Source: a virus. From it: DNA of 20,340 bases. How positions within the stretch are numbered: the stretch's first letter is position 1; each line of letters starts with the position of its first letter. Both the position numbers and the translations under genes were made by a program. Under the pieces are notes generated by a model that was given only the letters and a program-made list of their open reading frames with translations, made no database searches and had not been told where the DNA came from. The stretch lies in IMG/VR virus record IMGVR_UViG_3300037264_003935, positions 1-20,340 of that record; one strand, 5' to 3'. Positions 14,289-20,340 of the stretch are shown piece after piece.

Positions 14289-14926
14289 GGGTCTGTTGAA
14301 ACCTGGACCTTACGAAGATGCAATGATTTGTCTTTAAACGCTTCATACGCTACATGGGCTCTCTGAAGAAATTCATTATTATGAGTTACCATAAGAACAT
14401 TGATGCCAGTTTGTTCTGAAAGTTTTTTCATAAATGTAGCTGCATTCGGAATATAAAAATTAGCAAGGGACGCCATGGATTCATCTAAAAGAAGTAAATT
14501 TCCCATTCCTAATCTTGCCATCATGGCAAGTCTCAAAATATAAGAAATTATGACGGTCGGCCCGCCACCAAATGAAACAAGCGGATCACCTTCAGCTCCG
14601 TCTTCATCTTCCAAAATAAATTTCATGGAAATTCTATTATATTTCATTTCTTGTTGAATTTTGAATTTTAAATTTTGATCATAAATAACGTGATTTAAAC
14701 CTGTTGTTACCAATTCAGATATTGAATTTATGTTTTGTTCAATAGAATCTTCTAGCCATTTTTTAAACATTTCAGAACATTTTTGATAGAGTTGAGATTT
14801 ATACTCAAGATCAGAAACTTCAGATTCAAAATTTGAAATTTGAGATGATATGAAATCTCTATAATTTCTAAGTTTGTCAACTCCAGAATTGAATTCTTGA
14901 AGTTTAGATTGAGCCTTAGATTCCAT
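14285..14926 (-). CDS. SbcC/Rad50-like C-terminal half-ATPase without Walker A
   Basis: I choose ATG 14926 (213 residues), because AGAGG lies five bases upstream. An in-frame GTG at 14929 is too close to that site. Residues 1-60 are coiled coil. The ABC/SMC signature region is LVSFGGGPT (about 116-124), Walker B with the catalytic acid is LLLLDESMASL (about 144-154), and the H-loop is MVTHNNE (179-185). There is no P-loop in this protein or in the adjacent genes, so it corresponds only to the C-terminal lobe of Rad50/SbcC. In the known complex this lobe pairs with a Walker A lobe and with SbcD/Mre11. The SbcD-like nuclease gene is three genes upstream. It may borrow an N-terminal lobe from elsewhere in the phage or from the host, or have a non-ATPase role. 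Confidence 0.8.
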   Translation of the reverse strand: MESKAQSKLQEFNSGVDKLRNYRDFISSQISNFESEVSDLEYKSQLYQKCSEMFKKWLEDSIEQNINSISELVTTGLNHVIYDQNLKFKIQQEMKYNRISMKFILEDEDGAEGDPLVSFGGGPTVIISYILRLAMMARLGMGNLLLLDESMASLANFYIPNAATFMKKLSEQTGINVLMVTHNNEFLQRAHVAYEAFKDKSLHLRKVQVSTDP

Positions 14927-15992
14927 CACGACCTCTCATCTGAACAAGACCATGCATAACTTTCAGCCCGTTTTCATTGTGCAAAATATAAAGTAAAGAT
15001 TGATTTTGTTTATGACAGAACCAAAACTCTACTTCTTTAGAATCCACATATTTTAGAATGTGACCAATAACATTTGAAGAAAAATCAGATTTAAAAGGAG
15101 AGCCTCGTTCTATTTTTATAGGAATAGACGTTAAAATTTCTTTTTCATGTAAAAACTCAAGTAAATTTTCTTTGACCGAAAATGTTAAACGGTCGGTGCC
15201 GTCTATGGCTACTTCAGACCAGGAAACAGAATCTGAAACTAATTCTGGGTCAATTTTTATGACATTTGAAAATCCATCCAAATCAAATAAATTAAATTCA
15301 GAGTGTTTTGATCTCATTTTCCCAAGAATCAATACTGAATCTGAAGTGCTGAAAATTAAATTACTAGAGTTTAAAACAAAAATTTTGTCGCTTTTTGATT
15401 TAGAACAAAAAGCTTTAATTATTGGAACATCAGAGCCTAAAATAGAGATATCAAAAGGGACTTCCGATGACACACTAGAAGCATGATATCTTGATTGAGA
15501 AAAAACAATGGAATTTTTACTGGAAAAATGAACAAAATTAACGTCATCAGGGATAGCGGAGCATGAAGCATAATTAATCATTTTTCCGAATTTTACTGTG
15601 TCTATTGGAGAACCTTCTTCAAAAGAAACATCAGAAAACTTCGTATTTTTGCTTACACGGCGTTTGATTGAAGCACGTTTAGTAGAACCTGATTCTTTCG
15701 CAAGAATGTCTAAAGAACCATTTAAAATAGAAAGAGTTATTGTTTCACAACTCACTTCAAAAAGTGATCTTTTTTCAAGTGGAATTGCGAATTCATCAGA
15801 TTCACTAAAATCATCGTTTTCGATATTCTCAATTGGAGAAACTGAACTTATTATTCTTCTTGTTTTGTCAGATGAAGAAAAAAGTAACCTCCCTTTTGAA
15901 AATTTGATATGGATATCCCCATCATCAGATTTTATGATTCGAGAAATAGCTAAAGCACGCTTCAATTCAGAAGCTGAAAATGTGAGGTCCAT
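14916..15992 (-). CDS. dnaN: DnaN-like sliding clamp
   Basis: The 358-residue protein has the length and three-domain layout of the DNA polymerase III beta clamp (about 1-115, 120-235 and 240-358), a ring that tethers polymerase and other enzymes to DNA. The opening MDLTFSASELKRALAISRII fits the family start, the second-domain strand HFSSKNSIVFSQSRYHAS sits where beta clamps have their DG-x-R-L strand, and the protein ends near GLVQMRG, close to the family's terminal M-P-M-R strand. Sequence similarity is low, so the call rests on these weak matches, on length, and on the clamp loader gene in the same array. The start shares one base with the previous stop (TAATG). Confidence 0.72.
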   Translation of the reverse strand: MDLTFSASELKRALAISRIIKSDDGDIHIKFSKGRLLFSSSDKTRRIISSVSPIENIENDDFSESDEFAIPLEKRSLFEVSCETITLSILNGSLDILAKESGSTKRASIKRRVSKNTKFSDVSFEEGSPIDTVKFGKMINYASCSAIPDDVNFVHFSSKNSIVFSQSRYHASSVSSEVPFDISILGSDVPIIKAFCSKSKSDKIFVLNSSNLIFSTSDSVLILGKMRSKHSEFNLFDLDGFSNVIKIDPELVSDSVSWSEVAIDGTDRLTFSVKENLLEFLHEKEILTSIPIKIERGSPFKSDFSSNVIGHILKYVDSKEVEFWFCHKQNQSLLYILHNENGLKVMHGLVQMRGRDGI

Positions 15993-16294
15993 TATCCATG
16001 CTCAATAGACTGAACTACCGGTTTTAAAACATTTTCTGCATGGTCCAAATCAGCAGAAAAAAGTTCCATTTTAGTTATTAAAACTTCTCTAGCTTTACGA
16101 AGTTCTTCTGATAGATTATCGGGGTCAAACCCAGCTTTTCTCACTTCATCCATAGTTTCTTTAAGTTGTCGTTTCAAAGATGAAAGTTCGGCTTCAATTT
16201 TCATTTTGTCTTCTTGGCAAGAAACACTTCTCTTGCTAAGAGATTTGTATTCAATTTCAAGTTCTTGGAGACTCATACCTTCATATTTGCCCAT
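15992..16294 (-). CDS. Small coiled-coil protein
   Basis: The protein has 100 residues, almost entirely heptad-like charged helix (for example IEAELSSLKRQLKETMDEVRK), with a short break at GFDPDNL and a second helix. The start is ATG 16294 with AAAGGA six bases upstream. It lies between the PD-(D/E)XK nuclease and the clamp, two genes before the Rad50-like half-ATPase. A natural guess is that it supplies a separate coiled-coil partner for that truncated ATPase. No sequence motif proves this. Confidence 0.75.
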   Translation of the reverse strand: MGKYEGMSLQELEIEYKSLSKRSVSCQEDKMKIEAELSSLKRQLKETMDEVRKAGFDPDNLSEELRKAREVLITKMELFSADLDHAENVLKPVVQSIEHG

Positions 16295-16295
16295 C

Positions 16296-17129
16296 TCATA
16301 TCCTTTCTATCATACCTAAAGAATCACTCAATTTCTTCTCTGAAGACAAAAATTTTTTTCCTTCTTCGCAAATACTTTTATAGTCACAAATTTTGCATTC
16401 AACGGAAGGAGACGGGTTAAACATACGGAGTCGAATTTTGTCTAAAACTTCAAAAGAAGAATTTAGACATTTACGAAGAGAATTTTCATCGTAATGAATC
16501 CATTGTACGGGATCCTCAGGAAATCTATAAAATATATACCCAATTCTAGTTGGAGATTTGTGATATTTAATATAATGAAGCATCGCGTACCAAATCAATT
16601 GTTCTGGGTCTGCGTAAACACCCTTATATTTTGAACTTTTACCGTCAAGAATCCAAATTTGACCACTTTCTTTGTAATGAATAAAATCAGCACGACCTGC
16701 TAATTTCACAGAATAATCACGCTTTTCATGTTTGTATAATAAATCAAGTTTAAATTCAGCTTGACTATTTAATGACAAAAGTTTGTTGTCTTGTATAATT
16801 TTAAGCCCTATTGGAACAAAAGTATTAAGTTCATTCTTAATTGAATTGAAGAAAATTTTGTCTGAACTTATGTCGAATTTCTTCTCATGACTAGCAGATT
16901 CTATAGCTTTGTCAATCAACAAAAGCAAATCAGAATCCGGGTTTGGATTTGACCAAATCTTATCTCTATAAAACCATTCAAAAATTTTCCCGATGGAAAT
17001 CCCAAAAATAGCATTTCTTGGGTCAGTCTCTATTTTTGGTTTTGATATATACCTGTATTCATATTGTTTTGGACAATTTGTGTACGTCTTTTTTGACGAG
17101 TAACTTAGATATTCTGAATTATAATTCAT
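16296..17129 (-). CDS. PD-(D/E)XK nuclease with probable Fe-S cluster (Cas4/AddB/RecB-like)
   Basis: I start at ATG 17129 (277 residues), because GAGG lies six bases upstream. An earlier in-frame GTG at 17150 has no such site. The nuclease core shows E51 in GKIFEWFY (motif I), D148 in GRADFI, D162-x-K164 in WILDGKSS, and Q177 and Y181 in QLIWYAM. These are the hallmarks of the RecB/Cas4 branch. Cys19 (YTNCPKQYEYRY) and the C-terminal Cys245, Cys248 and Cys254 (ECKICDYKSIC) have the spacing of the Fe-S cluster pins of Cas4 and AddB. It is expected to degrade or resect DNA ends. The start overlaps the SbcD-like gene by 11 bases and the RecD2-like helicase is next upstream. No cas1/cas2 is present, so a CRISPR role is not suggested. 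Confidence 0.85.
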   Translation of the reverse strand: MNYNSEYLSYSSKKTYTNCPKQYEYRYISKPKIETDPRNAIFGISIGKIFEWFYRDKIWSNPNPDSDLLLLIDKAIESASHEKKFDISSDKIFFNSIKNELNTFVPIGLKIIQDNKLLSLNSQAEFKLDLLYKHEKRDYSVKLAGRADFIHYKESGQIWILDGKSSKYKGVYADPEQLIWYAMLHYIKYHKSPTRIGYIFYRFPEDPVQWIHYDENSLRKCLNSSFEVLDKIRLRMFNPSPSVECKICDYKSICEEGKKFLSSEKKLSDSLGMIERI

Positions 17130-18123
17130 CCAACGCCTCATCTGTTCCACCAGATTCAGCAGCCTCTATGATTTCCAAAGTTAGTTTTCTTAAATCCTCT
17201 CCGAAATTGTTCCAATCAATAGAATCCATAAAAGAACGTGGATCTTTATGGACTTGAGAATTTTGTTTAAAAACCTTGATGAAGTCCTCGATCCCTTTAC
17301 GTTCTTGATCGAGTTTTTTCTTTCTTTCTAAGTCAAAAACTTCAGCAGCGTCTTTATGAGGAACGATGTGTTCTTCAACAGAAATGCCTTGAGAATTAAA
17401 AATTATTGAACCAATTTTTGGTTTTCTTTCTAAATTCTCAAAAGTTAAAGCACCACGAGAAATCGCCCCTAAATTAATAAATTTAGTCCCATGAACGTCT
17501 TGAACTCCTTGATCTTTGTGGTAATGGCCAAAAACATAAACATCTGGACAACCATTAAAAACTAAATCACGATAATCAAAAACCGGTTCTTTGAAAAAAC
17601 TTTGGATTTTTTCACTCGGGGCGTTAGAAGCCAAAGCGTGGACAACGGCTACCAAATACTCGTCGTCCTTCTTTTTCTTCAAGATTGATTGTAAACGCTC
17701 AATTGAATTGTCTTTTGAATATGGGATGCCTACAACACGGACTTTTAGTGTTCCAGAATAAAAAATACTGTCAATAGATTTAAAAACATCAGATTCGAAT
17801 AAAACATTTACAGGTTGTTTTGGAAGAGTATCCAAGTTATCATAATTCATGTCATGATTACCAATGGTAACATGAGTCGGACAAGGGTAATTTTTGTGAA
17901 TTTTTATGACTTTAGATACTAATGAATGAGTTGTTGCGCTAGAAATTTTAGAATGGAACAAATCGCCGCCACGCAAAATAGCATTAGCAGAAAATTCTTT
18001 AGCAAACTCTCCTTGCCATTCTAATTTAGAAAGAATTGCATCTTTGTACGAGTCTTTCCGGAACCCCGGGTTGCTTTCAGCTAAATGCTCGTCGGATGAA
18101 GTAATCAACCTCACTTCTGACAT
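17119..18123 (-). CDS. sbcD: SbcD/Mre11-like DNA exonuclease
   Basis: The protein has 334 residues and a calcineurin-type metallophosphoesterase domain with all five motifs: D11-x-H13 (SSDEHL), GGDLFH (D54), GNHD (89-91), H162 (VVHALAS) and GHYHKD (H200, H202). The capping region is short, and a C-terminal charged helix (about 245-300) could contact an ATPase partner's coiled coil, as in Mre11. In known systems the SbcD/Mre11 and SbcC/Rad50 pair trims hairpins and blocked ends. Here the only partner in the window is the half-ATPase at 14285-14926. The start is ATG with AAGGA six bases upstream. Confidence 0.92.
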   Translation of the reverse strand: MSEVRLITSSDEHLAESNPGFRKDSYKDAILSKLEWQGEFAKEFSANAILRGGDLFHSKISSATTHSLVSKVIKIHKNYPCPTHVTIGNHDMNYDNLDTLPKQPVNVLFESDVFKSIDSIFYSGTLKVRVVGIPYSKDNSIERLQSILKKKKDDEYLVAVVHALASNAPSEKIQSFFKEPVFDYRDLVFNGCPDVYVFGHYHKDQGVQDVHGTKFINLGAISRGALTFENLERKPKIGSIIFNSQGISVEEHIVPHKDAAEVFDLERKKKLDQERKGIEDFIKVFKQNSQVHKDPRSFMDSIDWNNFGEDLRKLTLEIIEAAESGGTDEALDEL

Positions 18124-18150
18124 TTAAAATCCTTACAATCAGAAAGAATT

Positions 18151-20340
18151 TCAATTATTGATTACTTGTTCAACAAGAACATCTTTTAAAGATTCAGAAA
18201 TCTTGTTTGAAAGATTTGAATTACGAACAGATTCACGAATATTCATAATAGATAATTCAAAAGCACGAGGGTCTCCAAACAAGAAAACCTTTTTCCTTGC
18301 CCTCGTGATAGCTGTATACAAGAGATTTCTATATAACATATTACTATAAGTCATAGTCATCGGAAGAATTACATAGTCGTGTTCTTGTCCTTGAGATTTA
18401 TGGACGGTACATGCGTATGAAACACGAACAAGTTGTCGAACTTCTTCCAAAGTGAATTGAAAAATTTTATCTATATATTTACTAGTTTCCTGATCAAACC
18501 AATTAAAAATTTTAGCCTCAACAACCCCATCTTTGATTTTTATCTTTTGAATTTTTCCAGTATCGCCATTAAATATCATTCTGTCATAATCGTTTTTAGT
18601 AATCATAATACGATCACCTTCATAAAGGTCAGAATCGCCGTGTTTTAATTTTGTAGCTTTATCTGAAGAGAACTCAGAATTTAAAACTTTTCGAAGTTCC
18701 CGATTGAGATTATTTACACCAAGATTTCCATCATATACTGGTGCTATTATTTGAAAATTAGAGTTTCTTAACTTTAACTCTGAAGAAATTTTTGAAAGTT
18801 CTTGCATAATCTGGTCGTCTTTCAATTTAAAAAACAAAAATTCATTCTTTTGATCAAAAGAAAGATCAACTTTTTCACCACGAACAATGCTGTGTGCCGC
18901 TTTGATAATCCCAGATTCTCCTTCTTGACGAAAAATTTTAGTCAAACGAACATGAGGAACATCAGAACAATTAAGCAAACTCTTTAGAACAGCTCCAGGA
19001 CCAACTGAAGGAAGCTGCGCATCGTCGCCAACAATGACAAACATAGTGTTACTCGGAAGCGCGGTAACTAAACGGTAAAAAACATCAATGCTAACCATTG
19101 ATGTTTCATCTAAAATGACAGCTGAAACACGATATTTATTATGTTTTCCGAATTCCCAAGTTCCTTCTCGATTGCAACCAAGAGCTCGATGAATTGTGTA
19201 TGCAGGCTCTCGCGTCAATTGGGAAAGACGTTTGGCAGCAATTCCAGTAGGAGAAAGCAAAACGTAGTCAATGTTTTCTTTTTTAAAAAGATGAACAAAC
19301 AAACTCATAAGAAGTGTTTTCCCGGTTCCGGGATAACCTGAAATAGCACAAACACGAGACTCTTTTAAAAGATGAAAAGCCTGTTTTTGTTCATCAGAAA
19401 GATTTATTTTATTTATTGATTCAAATTCTTCTACACAGGAGTCAAAATTTTTAAACTGAGTAGGGCCTGTAGCCAAAATTTTTGCTAAACATTCAGCAGA
19501 TTCTGACTCATAATGATGATAAATAGAAAGATAAATATCATTATTCTCAATCTTCACATCCCCTGATTTTTCAAGATCAATCAAGCACGAATAATAATTA
19601 GATTCTGATACGAATTCCCCATGAGAAAAAGGCTCGGCATTCCCTTTTTTTATGAGTTTATTTATAAACTCAATGACCTGGGAAGAAGTTGAGCAAACAT
19701 GGCCTTCACTAAATGAAATTTCACGAAGCGAAAACGTTATCATGGCCCGAATTCTGCGAACGTCGTCTACTCCGATGCCAACCCTTCGAGCAACTTGGTC
19801 AGCCGTTAAAAATCCGACACCAGCACACTCAGTTAATTTATATGGGTTATTTTGTATAATTCGTGTTGTTTCAACACCAAATTTTGAAAAAACAGATTTG
19901 ATTTGAGAAACATTTAAACCAAAATCAGTAAGTAAAATAGACGCTGTTCGTCTTTCAGACGAAGATGACCATTCAGCAATTATGGAATCAATTTGTGATT
20001 TCTTTAAAAAATCACATTCACGAACTTTTTCTGGATCTTTACTAAGGATTTCTACCAATTCATCGCCAAATTTATCATAAAGCCGATTAGCGGTTATGAT
20101 TCCGATCGAAGGAACGTTTGCGATCAAATATGAAACAACACCAACTTTTCCTTTTTCAGGAATTATTTCACAAGAATTAGCTTGAAATTGTTTTCCAAAC
20201 TTTTCATGCGTTGTAAAAGATCCATTAGCGCGAACTTTTAATCCTTCACTAATAGGAACTTCTGGAAAAGTGCCAACAACTACTGAATCTCCACCAGATT
20301 CTAAACTTAATCTAAATACAAAATACCCAGCTTCCTTCTT
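18151..20340 (-). CDS. recD2: RecD2-type SF1B DNA helicase (5' end beyond the window)
   Basis: The frame is open to the right edge: 729 residues without an initiator, so the true start lies beyond 20340. A TTG at 20127 is an internal leucine codon, not a start. Residues 1-70 match the RecD2 N-terminal OB-like domain (VVGTFPEVPISEGL, KFGKQFQA). Helix-hairpin-helix motifs follow (VPSIGIITANRLYDKFG; AGVGFLTADQVARRVG). Helicase motifs are all present: Walker A GYPGTGKT (about 335-342), motif II ILDETSM (409-415), motif III GDDAQLPSVGPG (438-449), motif IV IFRQ (469-472), motif V VHKSQGQE (about 646) and motif VI TAITRARKK (about 675). RecD2 unwinds DNA 5' to 3' in repair or recombination. A 27-base gap separates it from the nuclease gene it probably works with. 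Confidence 0.93.
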   Translation of the reverse strand, partial: KKEAGYFVFRLSLESGGDSVVVGTFPEVPISEGLKVRANGSFTTHEKFGKQFQANSCEIIPEKGKVGVVSYLIANVPSIGIITANRLYDKFGDELVEILSKDPEKVRECDFLKKSQIDSIIAEWSSSSERRTASILLTDFGLNVSQIKSVFSKFGVETTRIIQNNPYKLTECAGVGFLTADQVARRVGIGVDDVRRIRAMITFSLREISFSEGHVCSTSSQVIEFINKLIKKGNAEPFSHGEFVSESNYYSCLIDLEKSGDVKIENNDIYLSIYHHYESESAECLAKILATGPTQFKNFDSCVEEFESINKINLSDEQKQAFHLLKESRVCAISGYPGTGKTLLMSLFVHLFKKENIDYVLLSPTGIAAKRLSQLTREPAYTIHRALGCNREGTWEFGKHNKYRVSAVILDETSMVSIDVFYRLVTALPSNTMFVIVGDDAQLPSVGPGAVLKSLLNCSDVPHVRLTKIFRQEGESGIIKAAHSIVRGEKVDLSFDQKNEFLFFKLKDDQIMQELSKISSELKLRNSNFQIIAPVYDGNLGVNNLNRELRKVLNSEFSSDKATKLKHGDSDLYEGDRIMITKNDYDRMIFNGDTGKIQKIKIKDGVVEAKIFNWFDQETSKYIDKIFQFTLEEVRQLVRVSYACTVHKSQGQEHDYVILPMTMTYSNMLYRNLLYTAITRARKKVFLFGDPRAFELSIMNIRESVRNSNLSNKISESLKDVLVEQVINN

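Noticed and set aside
15172-15486. 104-codon plus-strand open frame
   Set aside because: Antisense to the middle of the clamp gene, with no motif; the minus-strand frame has the better case.
15598-16008. 136-codon plus-strand open frame
   Set aside because: It lies wholly antisense to the start of the clamp gene and is Ser/Glu/Leu-rich in the way expected from the complementary strand of Ser/Glu/Lys-rich coding DNA. No ribosome site or motif was seen.
16296-17129. CRISPR-associated Cas4
   Set aside because: The nuclease and Fe-S patterns match Cas4, but no cas1, cas2, repeat array or effector is present, and the setting is a phage replication array.
17127-17150. GTG at 17150 as the nuclease start
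   Set aside because: GAGG lies between this GTG and the ATG at 17129 at ideal spacing for the ATG, and the extra seven residues show no conservation signal.
20125-20127. TTG as the start of the RecD2-like gene
   Set aside because: The frame continues to the window edge and the upstream residues match the RecD2 N-terminal domain, so this codon is internal.

Overview
The window is a piece of an AT-rich tailed double-stranded DNA phage (or an integrated or metagenomic relative). The evidence is a terminase large subunit, a nearly complete phage-style replication and recombination cassette, and about two dozen tightly packed genes on the minus strand, many joined by ATGA, GTGA or TAATG stop/start overlaps. 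I see no tRNA, rRNA, CRISPR array, insertion sequence or integrase. Several genes have clear Shine-Dalgarno sequences (AAGGA, GAGG, AGGTG), so the host uses conventional initiation, but the sequence does not identify the host.

Transcription runs leftward, so the order of expression is from high to low coordinates. Region 1 (20340 to about 14285) is recombination and replication: a RecD2-type helicase cut by the right edge, an SbcD/Mre11-like nuclease, a PD-(D/E)XK nuclease with a probable Fe-S cluster, a small coiled-coil protein, a DnaN-like sliding clamp, and an SbcC/Rad50-like half-ATPase that has the signature motif and Walker B but no Walker A. Region 2 (14288 to 8295) continues with two unrecognised proteins, a compact DnaG-type primase core, a phage metallopeptidase homologue whose catalytic residues are lost, a 68-residue unknown, a DnaX-like clamp loader ATPase, a NusG-like protein, an unknown, and a FEN-type 5'-3' exonuclease.

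Region 3 (8294 to 7031) is the regulatory junction. It holds a 169-base structured leader with competing inverted repeats, then a protein with two sigma region 4-like helix-turn-helix domains. Next is a 309-base stretch with no leftward gene, which contains the only credible plus-strand gene. Region 4 (7030 to 1) looks like the start of a virion or late module: a small unknown, a two-BACON-domain protein, a small unknown, two low-complexity acidic proteins, a 634-residue protein built on a triplicated five-cysteine module, a small helical protein in the place of a terminase small subunit, and the terminase ATPase, which runs off the left edge.

Functionally, the right half would load a phage clamp, prime DNA and process ends and primers. 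The sigma-4-like protein and the NusG-like protein are the likely transcription controllers. The left half leads into packaging and probably capsid genes beyond the window. No DNA polymerase or replicative helicase is in the window. The best candidates for something undescribed are the triple-cysteine protein, the catalytically dead metallopeptidase homologue, the Walker A-less Rad50-like half with its small coiled-coil neighbour, and the leader of the sigma-4-like gene.
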